A stretch of DNA of 64,000 nucleotides from Tridacna crocea (taxonomy: Eukaryota; Mollusca; Bivalvia; Cardiida; Cardiidae), in contig OX031069.1 of NCBI GenBank assembly GCA_943736015.1, forward strand, positions 17,365,235-17,429,234, written 5' to 3'. The notes under the pieces were generated by a model, which did no database searches, had not been told where the DNA came from, and saw only the letters and a program-made list of their open reading frames with translations. This document shows positions 31,470-41,814 of this stretch, piece after piece. Every line of letters begins with the position of its first letter. The stretch's first letter is position 1. The position numbers were made by a program, and so were the translations under genes.

Positions 31470-31557
31470 CGTAGACTCACTAACCCATCGGAAAATATTG
31501 CGTAACTTCCACGTTTTCGCAAAGGCTATTCGGCCAATCTCGGCAGCTTCAACTCGG
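31470..31557 (+). repeat. Dispersed repeat O, right copy
   Basis: AATATTGCGTAACTTCCACG and CTATTCGGCCAATCTCGGCA, similar to the copy at 30119. Confidence 0.6.
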
Positions 31558-31632
31558 TATTGTGCATTATATAATCTGAAAGGTGTACGCACAGAATACA
31601 TAGATCCCAAATTATCAAAACGACACATTTTT

Positions 31633-32878
31633 ATGCTCCCCGAAGGGCGAGCATATAGTCGCCGCTTCGTCTGTCCGTCCGTCTGTCCGTCCGTCCTTCC
31701 GTCCGTCTGTCCGTCCGTCCGTCCGTCCGTCCGAAGCCATTTCTCCACAACCCTTGGACCAAATTGGATGAAACTTCATATATGAACTCCTTAGGGTAAT
31801 GCGCCGATATACTTTTCCCGGATTTTCAATTTGACCCCGTGTCATGGAAAAAAGGGGCTTAATGCAAAATTGCAATTTTTACCAATATCTCATTCAGTTT
31901 TTGTCAGAATATCATGAAACTTCATGGTTATATTGTTTATGGAAAGTTTTAGCATGTGCCCTTGCTATTTTTAATCTGGGCATTTTTTAAGTTGACGTTC
32001 TGTCATGGAAAAAGGGGGCTTCTTGCAAAATTCCAATTTTTACTAATATTTCATTCAGTTTTGGTCAAAATTTCATTAAACTTCATGGTTATATTGTTTT
32101 TTCAAAGTTTCACCATGTGCTCTTGTTTCTATATCTATGTGTTTTTCAATTTGACCCTTTGTCATGGAAAAAGGGGGTTTCTTGTAAAATGAAAAAGGGG
32201 CCCTAATGCAAAATTGCAATTTTTACTAAAACTTGTTCAGTTTTTATCAACATTTCATGGTCATGTCTTGTTTTACAAGTTTCAACATGTGCCCTTTGTT
32301 TTTGCAATCTATGAATTATTAATACGCAAATACGTCTTTCCTGGTTTCTCAAATTAAGGCTGCGTCACAGAAAAAGGGGACTTCATGGAAAAAATTGTTT
32401 TTCACTAGGTTCTCCTTTATCAGTGCTCAAAACTTTGTGAAATTTCAAATCTGAACTTGGTGGAACGTTGCCCAGGTACCTCTCTTCCTTTTTCTCAATT
32501 TCAGGCTGCGTCTCGGAAAAAGGGGGCTGGGGGGCTTCATGTAAAAAATTGTTTTATGTAATATTTAATACATGACTGCCAAAATTTTATGAAATTTCGA
32601 ATTTTGAATTATTATTAAAAAATGCCACAAACCACACACCCATTGTATTTATTGCAATGATCCAATATTGTCTTATGGGAAAAGGGGGCTTATTGGGCTT
32701 GTTGTCCTCTACAAGTTTATGTTGGCTATCTCTAAGATAGTAATTGCCTTTTCACTTCAAATTTTTGGGGGCATGAAGAGGTTCTTCTTGGATAAAAGAA
32801 GTAAATTTATATCAATGTCTTATATTTTATGACAAGCACTTGTTCGGGGAGCATAACCCGTCTCTGACGGCTCTTGTT
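31633..32878 (+). mobile_element. Family P hairpin-ended element with tandem core
   Basis: The 5' end ATGCTCCCCGAAGGGCGAGC folds with a GAA loop. A CCGT/CTGT microsatellite (31669-31732) and about six degenerate units of roughly 150 bp (GTCATGGAAAAAGGGGGCTT) follow. The 3' end has TTCGGGGAGCAT, the inverted repeat of the 5' end, hairpin CCGTC-TCT-GACGG and CTCTTGTT. Confidence 0.88.
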
Positions 32879-32882
32879 TTTT

Positions 32883-33525
32883 GTCTAAAATCAAAGCTTT
32901 TGCAGACGACAAAGTGAATGCAGCTAAAAAGACTATTTCTGCTATTAAAATGATAGAAAACATATTGGAAAAAAGGAGAAAATGCTGGAAACCAGCATTT
33001 GTTTTCCTTTTTGCTGGAAACCAGCATTTGTTTTCCTTTTTCCCACAATGTTTTTAAAAGCCAACATCCGTAAGATCGTTCAAATTAGAGACAAACGGCT
33101 GCTTTCCTTGTAATTCGTAGGATTGCAGCAGGCTGGGTAGTTCTTATTCCAAATCCTATATTTTTTTCTCGATGTAAATAGGGTTTGGAATGGGAATCAA
33201 TTGGCCTGTGGGACCCCGTGTGGTTTAATCGGGGGTATAAGAATAAACCACTGCAGTCCCGCGATCGTCACATCTGCCATTTCATCTGGCGGAAAAAAAA
33301 GTGACAGCATGCATATCGTAAAAGGCGACAAAAGGGGCATCATTTTGTGTTTCATCCATTCCTCATTTATCATGTTTGTCTTGTGGTGTTCGACATGTAT
33401 GTTATTTTCACCTCACATTATTGTTTACTAAGTGCGCCCAATATGACCTAAGTTGTCGACGGGCCTTAAAACACTATTCATTCATTCATTCATTTTAAAA
33501 CTTCGATTGTGTGATAAAGAGTTGA
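32883..33525 (-). mobile_element. TTAA-MITE A split by a retroposon-like insert
   Basis: Left part 32883-33078 contains a duplicated GCTGGAAACCAGCATTTG hairpin. The right end 33497-33525 (GATTGTGTGATAAAGAGTTGA) follows an (ATTC)n tail. Confidence 0.7.
33079..33496 (+). repeat. SINE-like or non-LTR 3' fragment with (ATTC)n tail
   Basis: The segment ends GTCGACGGGCCTTAAAACAC then (ATTC)4, a 3' tail pattern of non-LTR-mobilised elements. It contains TGTGGTTTAATCGGGGGTAT but no clear tRNA promoter. It interrupts a MITE, which shows it was inserted. Confidence 0.5.
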
Positions 33526-33746
33526 CCCTTTCCGAAATTATTCCGAGTTCTAACAAATGTGGGGAGAATAGCTTTTGAAAACATTGTGGGAAAAGAAGAC
33601 AATAATGGTTAGTTTTTCTTTTTCCCACAATGTCTTCAATTCTTAGAAGGAAACGGAATCACCGTATTAGCTACATTTACCTTATCGTCTGCAAAATGCC
33701 CCCAATTAAGTCTTGTCCAAAATTTTGTCGTTTGGTAAGGATTTAA
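33522..33746 (+). mobile_element. TTAA-MITE A, diverged
   Basis: Forward copy beginning TTGACCC. The palindrome is partly deleted and the right TTAA (33743) is shared with the next copy. Confidence 0.78.
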
Positions 33747-33971
33747 CTCTTTACCACACGAGAAAACTTTAGACTGGCCCAAATTGAAAGCATTTGCAGA
33801 CGACAAAACAAAGGTGACTGAAAAATTGAAATTTGTTCTGGGAAGAGTAGAAAACACTTTGGGAAAAGGAGAAAATGCTGGTTACCAGCATTTTCTCCTT
33901 TTCCCACAGTGTTTTCAAAAGGCTTCTTTCACGGGGGCGTCAAATGTAGGGATTGTGTGGTAATAGGTTAA
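33743..33971 (-). mobile_element. TTAA-MITE A
   Basis: Full reverse copy with a well-kept palindrome and TTAA at both ends. Confidence 0.9.
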
Positions 33972-34878
33972 AACAACGTTGCTTTCGGTCAAAACGTTGA
34001 AATGGAATGATTATTAAGGACGCTAATGGAAATTGATGGCATCTAGAGGTGAATTGTTTGATGTTTAATTGATTTAACTATTAGTTTACAATAATAAAAG
34101 CACTGGATGAACGGCCGCTGGTGGCATTGTATACTATCGGAGAATTTGTTGACTTTAATCATAAATAAAGTAGCTTCATCCCATTATCCCACTCGCCACA
34201 ACTCGGCCGACTCCGTAACTGCAGCTTATCTCGTCCGTATCGCGGCGGTTCCATGTGCTGTCGGTCACATGATCACATGGCGATGTCCACGTAATTTCTT
34301 TAGCAACGACATGAATTACCACCGTGAAGTTATTCACATCTATTGATCTATCGATAAAAGCTCCCGCTCTCAACTAAATTAATAGACTAAGTTGAAAATT
34401 GAATGCACAAACTGTTTGTCAACTTAAATATTCTCAAAAAGTTATCGATTGAAAATTGGGACTCGTGTTTTCCTTTTTAAAAGGAGCCTTGCAGTTTTAA
34501 AAGACGGTAGATCAGTGTACTTTAGGCGAAGAAATGCACCGTATTGGTGCATATAAAACTACGTCATACAGCCGGGGTACCTGCTCACCGACACCGGATC
34601 AACCGAGGTTTGTCGAATGGGCGGTTTCCCAGTGCCGACGTCAGTGAAATGATCCTAACAAGGCGGTGCCGATGTACAACAAAGTGAAGCACTAGAGTAA
34701 ATCGTAGAAACCCCGGTGTGCATTAAAACCTGCATTTTCAGCCCGATACTCTTGAAACTTGTATAGATGTTATCTTGAAAATGCCATGAATGAGTTTGAA
34801 GACGGTTCTCATAAATTTGTAACGTAGGTATTTGGATAAAGTTTTTTTTTAATACTGTAGAGGCGACATTGTCAGTCA
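33972..34878. other. Unassigned, less AT-rich stretch
   Basis: Contains CpG-bearing words (CCACAACTCGGCCGACTCCG at 34196, similar to a segment at 57126). No supported gene was found on either strand. Confidence 0.4.
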
Positions 34879-35083
34879 AGGGTCTGTATTCACCAACTAT
34901 TCTTAAGAACATTCTTGGTCTTATTCTTCAGAATTTTGTCAAAGTGAAAGTAACAGAACTTCTGATTGGCTAAACCATTCGGTTCAGCTAATCAGAAGTT
35001 CTGTTACTTTCACAGTTAGAAAATCTTGAAGAGTAAGACAGAATATTCTTAAGAATGGTTCTTAGTGATTGCGGACCCAGTAC
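34879..35083. mobile_element. Palindromic MITE family D
   Basis: GGGTCTGTATTCACCAACTA mirrors TGGTTCTTAGTGATTGCGGACC. The centre CTTCTGATTGGCTAAACCAT is followed by its inverted partner. Confidence 0.8.
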
Positions 35084-35724
35084 TCATAAAACTTATTTAG
35101 CATATATCATGTCTCGACGATATCTCAGCCATGTTCGTAAAAAGGTGACGCTGGATCAAAAAGTCCTAGAAAAACCGGTCGTGTATACCCTAGAGGCTAT
35201 AATATTTTCAGTCCAGTACTCACGAAAATTAATCACAACATTTTTCTTGGTGATAACTTTGAACAGGTCACATGGGGTCACAAAGTAGGCCACTGAATCA
35301 AATCATAGAAAACCCCTGTGATAGAGGCCATCTATTTTAGCCCATGTCTTTCTGACTTCCGGATCACTCTTCTCATGTAAGCGCTGGCTCTAGGGCCAAT
35401 GAACATCTTTTGTCTTGAAACATCCGGACTTTATGACAAAATAATAGTTGATTTGATGTTACAATGGAAATATGGATGACAGATATCAAAAGACGATGTG
35501 CTTCCTTCCATTAGAGCTATACATCTAAACTTGTGATCTGTTTCCTGTTGCTTCAAGCGACACAAATAAAATCAAAACAATATCCTGGATTTCATATTGA
35601 ATTTAAAGTTTTATTTAGACAGGGTACATTCTTAAAAGGCTGTAGAAATGATTGGTTTAAAGACAATTGGACGTTCAACATCTCTGTATTTTTGTTTTAA
35701 ATAGCAGAAATATTATGTTTTTTT
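35084..35724. other. Unassigned spacer with family C core scraps
   Basis: Words such as TGATATCTCAGCC, TATACCCTAGAGGC and ATAGAAAACC up to about 35330 look like decayed family C units. The rest is unassigned. Confidence 0.4.
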
Positions 35725-36315
35725 AGCTATTTGAAAACAACGTGCTCAAAGCGAACTTTGTTGACCATGCTGTGTCTATCGACAGGGCGTCAACACTTGC
35801 TTTGTGCGCTCTCTAGAGGTCACATACTCATATCTGTCAGATTGTTTGTCTATTACCCCGGACAAGTTTTAAATTGGGTCGTGTTGTGTAAAAAGTAGGG
35901 CACTATGTCATATCTTAGAAGAACATTGCATGTAATCAAGTGATCATATTTTCGTCATGAAAAGTGGCCAGGATGTTTGTATTGATGCCTCGAACAATTT
36001 TAATTTTGGTTACCTCGAGTCAAAAATAGAAAACTAGGACTACTCTTGAAAAAAAAAAAAAAACTTGTGTGTACAATAGAACCCAAATTTTGTGTGAAAT
36101 CTTGCCAAGATGCTTGGCTTGACAATATTCAGAGAATTTCTAAATAGGGTGATTTTTGAAAACAAGAAGATCCGACTGCAACTCTTTTTTTTCCCTCCAT
36201 ATCTCATGAAAATTGACCAGAATATTTCCCTTGATAATATCTTGGTCGACTTTAAATGTTGTTAATGTCGGGTCAAAGTTGGTCTTTTGAACAAATCTTC
36301 TATCCACTGACCCCG
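35725..36315 (+). mobile_element. Old, degenerate family C element
   Basis: Starts TTTTAGC with a remnant AACGTGCTCAAAGCGAAC. Core words GCTCTCTAGAGGTCACAT and TTGATGCCTCGAACAA remain. No 3' hairpin was found. Confidence 0.5.
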
Positions 36316-36559
36316 TTTGTTTGGTTGTTGTGCCATTTCATATACTACTATTATCGGAAAACTTTTTTTCTTAAATTCAACCTAGAACATGAATTTGGTA
36401 TTTTAAATTGAAGCGAGCTATACACAGAGGCAAACAGTTGCAAAACGCCATCAAGCTCTTTAAGATTTTTTTTATCTACAAGTTATAAATGACTCCCAAA
36501 AGTGTTTTAGGTAATGGAGCGTTCAATAATTTCTCCATAGTCTTGTGTGTCACTTAAGT

Positions 36560-36787
36560 TTAACTCATTACTAAACGACAAAATTTTACGTTTGTCCACA
36601 TCCAAAGCATTTGCAGACGACAAAATAAAAGTGACTAAAATATTGAAATTTGTTTTTTGAAGGGTAGAAAACATTGTGGGAAAAGGAGAAAATGCTGGTT
36701 ACCAGCATTTTCTCTTTTTCCCACAATGGTTTCTAAAGGCTTCTTTCTCAGGGTCGTTGAAAGTAGGGGTTGTGTGGTAATGGGTTA
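36560..36787 (-). mobile_element. TTAA-MITE A
   Basis: Full reverse copy with TTAA at both ends. Confidence 0.92.
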
Positions 36788-37301
36788 ATTGCATTTCGCT
36801 GCAATAAAAATGAAACCGACGAATCAGAAAGTCCGTACAGCGAAGTAGCTTTTTCTTCCGGAAAATTCAAGATGGACTTGAGACGATTTAGTGCACAAAA
36901 AAGTCCACATATGTAAAGCAGCATTGTGTTGTCTACCAACCCAGAGAATCGTTTGGTGCTTTTATTTTGTGCGACCAACGTCCCACGTGGTGTTTAGGGT
37001 TAAAATCAATTAATTAAATAGAGACAATTCCCAATTGTGCCCAACTCATCAATGTATGATCGGGAGGCTTTCTACAGTCGGAAAACACATTTGTTAATTA
37101 TGTATTCGATCGCATCAATAGATAGTATTTAAAAGGCCGATCCCTTCACTGATGGAAATGCAAACACTTGGAAAATTACTGTAGTACTGAACTTGTGGCT
37201 AGTGGACATACCCAATGCCCAGTTTTATTTTCACTTCTGTAAACGTCAGGGAGAATTACAAAATTTGCGATTTATTTATTTGGCAGGTAACAAAATATGA
37301 C
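36788..37301. other. Spacer, nothing recognised
   Basis: No supported exon, RNA gene or repeat match. Confidence 0.35.
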
Positions 37302-37765
37302 TTTTTATTTCATGCTTTCTGGTAGGATATCGAGAAATAGCGGTGAAAATATTTTTCGATCTTACACTGGTACCACTGGTACCATCAGTGTAAATACCGA
37401 TTTTCACGTTCTTGTTGCCTAGGTAAATTGCGCGTGCCTCACAACCAGATGGAAATATGATGTCATTTACCTTACATTTCTCGCGCTTGACGTAATATAG
37501 TAATGCGTTGCTATGCGGGAGGGGTACGCCACGGGGAATAACGGAAAAGAACTGTACTGGATTTTGATAAAGCTCCTCCCAGAAAGGGTTAAAAGCATGA
37601 AATAAATAGAATATTTGGTGGGGTTTTTTTTTCGGTGAAAGATCGAAATTTATTTCATCGAGTTGGCTCCATCAGTAATATTTTCACGAGTCGCTACTCG
37701 ATGAAATAAATTTCGATCCGTTTCGATGAAATAAATTTCGATCCGTTTCACCGAAAAAAACAAAT
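37302..37765 (-). mobile_element. Palindromic element family L
   Basis: Inverted relative to the copy at 6588, sharing CATGCTTTCTGGTAGGATAT, GCCACGGGGAATAACGG and GATCGAAATTTATTTCATC. The loop half of the inner palindrome is duplicated (TTTCGATGAAATAAATTTCG). Confidence 0.78.
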
Positions 37766-37832
37766 ATCATCTAGATCTATATGTTTTTTTTTTTAACTTT
37801 GGACAAATTTTGTGTGTAACTTCTTGTACGTG

Positions 37833-38098
37833 TCAGTCCGACCGGATAGTTCAGTGGTTGGCTTATCTGACTAGTGATCTGGAGGTTGTGGGTTCGATCC
37901 CCGGGTGTGGCGAACTTTCTTTCCCGGGTATTTTCGCTTCTCACATCTGATGCATGTAAGAAAAGAAGTCAGAGGCTTTGGAAAGAAAATTTCCCGGTTC
38001 TTGTGTGAGAAAGCTGGAAAACACATGGGTGCGTCACTGACCGACATGCTATGACCTAAGCCGTTAAAATGTGATTAATCTCCAATACATACATTTCA
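37833..38098 (+). mobile_element. tRNA-derived SINE
   Basis: A clear pol III promoter: box A-like TAGTTCAGTGGTTGG and box B GGTTCGATCCC, spaced as in tRNA. The body has GTGTGAGAAAGCTGGAAAAC and ends with TATGACCTAAGCCG. No acceptor-stem pairing fits a functional tRNA. Confidence 0.8.
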
Positions 38099-38114
38099 CT
38101 TTATATTAAGAATA

Positions 38115-38262
38115 TTAAAAAACTATTTACCGCAGAATCCCGAATTTGAACCACCCTGAGAAGGGCAGCTTTTGAAAACGTTGTTGGAAAAGGAGAAAAT
38201 GCTGGTTACCAGCTTTTTTTCCTTTTCCCACAATGTTTTCTACCGTTCCCAAAACGAATTTA
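38115..38262 (+). mobile_element. TTAA-MITE A, cut by a Tc1-like element
   Basis: The left arm and palindrome remain. The right arm stops at CCCAAAACGAATTT, where the Tc1-like terminal repeat begins. The palindrome centre is T although the arm order is forward, the one clear exception to the orientation tag. Confidence 0.75.
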
Positions 38263-38757
38263 AATGAAGGTGGTACTAAAATCAAAGTTGCAAAAGTATC
38301 CAAAGACTAAGGGAATATAAAAGTTAGGTTTTTTTTCTTTTAAATTCTTGTAATTTTTAAATCAATATCTTGTATGGCCACCCCTGCTGTCGATACAGGC
38401 AATTATTCGATGTCGCATAGACCTTACATAACGTATTGCATCAGTAATGTTATTCCATTCCTGAACGAGAGCGGTGGCCAAGTCCATGAGATTGTTGAAG
38501 ATTCGCCGTGACCGAAGCTTTGTTGCTAAGTAATCCCAGACGTGTTCCATTGGATTCATATCCGGCGATAAAGCTGGCCAAGGAAGCGTCAACAGTGTTT
38601 CTGTTCAGAAACTGCTGATTGATTCGTGCAGAGATGGCCATACAAGATATTGATGAAAAAATTACAAGAACTTCAAGAAAAGCCTAACTGTAATGTTACT
38701 TTAGTCTTTGAGTACTTTCGCAATTTTGATTTTAGTACCGCCTTCATTTAAACTGCA
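38259..38757 (-). mobile_element. Internally deleted Tc1/mariner-type transposon
   Basis: Terminal inverted repeats of about 70 bp (TTTAAATGAAGGTGGTACTA against TAGTACCGCCTTCATTTAAA) enclose 500 bp. The minus strand encodes the C-terminal transposase end PWPALSPDMNPMEHVWDYL, with the last catalytic acid, and IACIDSRGGHTRY (38362-38592). A frame change separates it from the preceding QQFLNRNTVD segment. The catalytic core upstream is missing, so it is non-autonomous. Confidence 0.88.
38362..38640 (-). pseudogene. Tc1-like transposase, C-terminal remnant
   Basis: MTLPWPALSPDMNPMEHVWD runs through W-x-x-I (EWNNITDAIRYV) to a GGHTRY end and a stop. The adjoining INQQFLNRNTVD lies in another frame. 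The first two catalytic aspartates are not present in this element, so it cannot encode an active enzyme. Confidence 0.85.
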
Positions 38758-39149
38758 AAAACCTGACTTAAACTTTCTATTAGTCAAAATCTGATTGGCC
38801 TGGAATTTTCTACAGACTCTGAACTGAAGCATTATAACAAATTAATTTTGTTCATCTTCATTAAAACACGCGACGAGAAATAAAAGAAAATTAAGTGCAC
38901 ACTATTTATGGAACTGGGTATATTTATGCTGCAAAAAAATCAGGTAAACTGCGAAAGAACCTTCAAAGATCTCAGAGATTATTGAGAAAAGAAAGAAAAG
39001 AATCAATAGAAAATATATTTTATCACCCAAGGCATTGCAGGCTTTTATAATTTTTTTAAGACTGTAAATTCAGGAAATGAAGCAACACATGAAGCCATCC
39101 AAATTTAAGACCTCAAAAGAGGTCTTCATATTACTAGCTGAAGTAAACT

Positions 39150-39507
39150 TTTATCACATAACACTCCTTCTTCTTCGAAGATTCGACCTGTCTTATATGG
39201 GGCATCACTAGCCCCGAAAGCGGACAGACTGTAATATTACGCTCTGTAAAGTAGCAATGTAGAAAATCGCTTTTATCAATACGTTTGAGGACAAATGAGA
39301 CCTGCTTTAGCACCTGATTTCTCTTAACTACTAATAGTAGTTGAGAGAAATGCACGACTTAGCGTTTTATTGAGTAAACATTTATTTTAGTTTGAAATTC
39401 AAAGTAGCGGTTCTCGCGTACGACAGTGGTTCGGTTCTGGACCCAGGATGCCCAAATTAGATAGATGAGTATTTATAGAATGCCATCTAGCGGGAGATAA
39501 TGGTTTT
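39150..39507 (+). repeat. Dispersed repeat H
   Basis: Shares CTTCGAAGATTCGACCTGTC, TAGCCCCGAAAGCG, GCGTTTTATTGAGTAAACAT and GCCATCTAGCGGGAGATAAT with copies at 53040 (+) and 56385 (-). Function unknown. Confidence 0.75.
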
Positions 39508-40137
39508 CAATGTAATACAACCATTACGAATTTTCTTGTCTCACACGCGTGTGAGATCAGAAAATAGTGCTGTATTTGGTCAACACTCTGTGATTATACG
39601 CTTTATTCTAAAACATTACTGATTAAGGTTCCCAATGAAAATTGGTGGTCAAAATTCTTCATGGTGATAAAGTTGTTAATTTAATCACTTGTGGACTCAA
39701 AACATAATCAGTATATAATGCAACTTTCTTCGGTACTGTTTTTCGTTCGTCAAAGTAAGCGCACAGGCTTCATGTAAATTTCACTACACATGATACATAT
39801 ATGCCTCTGGCTTAACACAATTTGGAATATAAACTTTTTGTTATATAGTAAAGTGATAAAAAGAATCTGACACTCGTCTGTTTTTGAGGTAAAAAATTAT
39901 TAAACTCGTCCACAAAAAATGTTTTTAAGCTCGCCAAAGGCTCGCTCAATAACATTTTTGTAGACTCGTATAATAGTTTTTTTTTTTATCTCAAAAACCA
40001 ACTCAAGTCAGATCCTATATTTCTCTGCTGATGAAATACTGAAGTCCATTTGCAATCTCAAAAATCCTAAAGGATCAAGTGCAAAGGATAACATCCTGAA
40101 TAAATACACTTATCGTACGAAAGACAAACTATCGCCG
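39508..40137. other. Spacer, nothing recognised
   Basis: A short palindrome TCTCACACGCGTGTGAGA lies at about 39539-39556. No gene is supported. Confidence 0.4.
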
Positions 40138-40512
40138 GTGTAATGCAGAGAAATGACCCTCCACTACAAAATGATCCATGGGTCATTTCACTACGTAGAG
40201 GGATGAGCCGGGTCAATTTTCTATGTCAAGAAATGACCCAAGATGATTATTTCTCTACGCACCAATTTTCAGTACACTTTGCACATTATGTACACAGTGC
40301 AGGTGTAATGCAGAGAAATACCCCCCCCCCCGCCCCCTACACACACACAAAATGACTCAACGTAGAGGAATTACCCTGGTCATTATTCCACATAGAGAAA
40401 TGACCAAGAGGGTCATTCCTCTACGTAGTGAAATGACTTCTGCGGTCATTTCTCTACGAAGAATAATGACCCGGGTCATTTTGTAGGGGAGGGTGATTTC
40501 TCAGCATTACAC
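40138..40512. mobile_element. TIR element made of repeated inverted GTCATTTCTCTACG blocks
   Basis: The ends GTGTAATGCAGAGAAATGAC and its mirror (GTGATTTCTCAGCATTACAC) are inverted. Inside, GAAATGACC and GGTCATTTC words alternate many times with CTACGTAG joints. A second internal copy of the left end starts near 40310. There is no coding capacity. Confidence 0.7.
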
Positions 40513-41340
40513 AGGTCCGTCCATACTGTTTCTCGATAAATGTTCAAATGTTTAGACACTTGATCTGTTTCTAATGTTAGTTTTCATAAGAGTTTTTCCT
40601 CTTTCTTAGTCAGCTGTAGAAACTGGATCCAATAAATACTCTCGGCAGCCGTTGATCAGTGTGGCAGGAAAGATCTTGAGTACTATCCTTGATCGCCAGT
40701 TTATACACATCTCTAACAACACTGATTAACTTACTTCCCCTTTCTAACATACTGACCCCAAAAGAGAAAACTTGAGAAATTCCTCTTTATATCCTCAGGG
40801 ACCAATTGATCCCATATATTCATCAATCTGTTCAATTATCCAAAGCTATTTAATCAGACCCAAACAAAGCTACTGGATTATTTAAATAAGGTTATCTTTA
40901 ATGCTGGTCGTAACCAACGCAACGTGTTTGAATTGAATCGCTCACGCAGACTGCTCAAAACACCTTTCAGAAACTACTCACAGATGGTGAAGGCATTTTC
41001 CCTCTGCATTTCACTTTCATACTGAAAGTTTCTAGGCCATTGGAATCAAATTGGGTTTTGGTAGGCACAACCTTAAATCATTCCACAAGCTTTTGACCAG
41101 CGGCTTCACTTAGTTCCTTCAGACTGTTTTCACTTGAACTTAACTAAGAGGTTTTCCCACTAAAATTAAAACATTTACGTTACAGAGACCAGAGCTTTAT
41201 TTTATAAGTCATAAATTTTACCTTTACTTGCTGGCATCATGCACTGTGTGACATTAACTTTGACATAAGTTTGGGGTCATTGAGGAAGATGCTTACAGAT
41301 CGAGCTGTTTGATTTCTGAAATTTCAACAAGTATGGGATC
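40513..41340. other. Unassigned, may belong to the adjacent hAT-like fossil
   Basis: No intact reading frame. The position next to the hAT-like fragment on its downstream side suggests decayed transposase, but I see no motif. Confidence 0.3.
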
Positions 41341-41664
41341 CTACCGGCACCACCACAAAAACTGAGAGTCAGCGTGTAAGCAATATGACGCTTGGCAAAA
41401 AATGCCAGGAGCAATATATTTCATCTTTTGAAAAAAAAACAACTTGTTGCCAACCATTGCAGCAGCACCATCGGTGTCGATTTCTCTAAGTAACTTGACA
41501 TCAGTTTCCTTTGTACTTAACATTTTAAGAACAACAAAATAAATACTTTCATCACTGGCTCTATCTAACTGTGTTATTTCTGTAACCCTACCAAATGCAT
41601 CATTTTCTAAAATGCGTATCACCCTATGTAAACTGCGAAACAGAAATATCCATGGACTTTTCAT
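41341..41664 (-). pseudogene. hAT-type transposase fragment
   Basis: The segment REIDTDGAAAMVGNKLFFFQ and KYIAPGIFCQASYCLHAD resembles the TDGAPAMxG ... H-C-x-x-H region conserved in hAT and ZBED/SCAND3-type proteins. The second expected His of THCxLHR reads as SYCLHAD. It is a fragment without the rest of the catalytic domain. Confidence 0.6.
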
Positions 41665-41814
41665 CCATTTAACTAAACCTATCCTATCATTTAACCTTAG
41701 ACACTAAATCCATTGTTGGAGTCACTGGTGTTTTTTGTCTGCGTGTAATTCTTTCAGCTGATTACACCCCTGAAGAGGACTCCGGAATTTCTAACACTAA
41801 AAAGTACAAGTTAC

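Noticed and set aside
31498-31875. A Ser/Pro/Val-rich ORF over CCGTCCGT repeats
   Set aside because: It arises from the microsatellite in the family P element. Both strands give open frames because of the repeat alone.
37833-37915. A tRNA gene
   Set aside because: A and B boxes are present but the acceptor ends do not pair and the segment continues into a SINE body. The same holds for the heads at 20483, 29802, 47081, 53845 and 62940.
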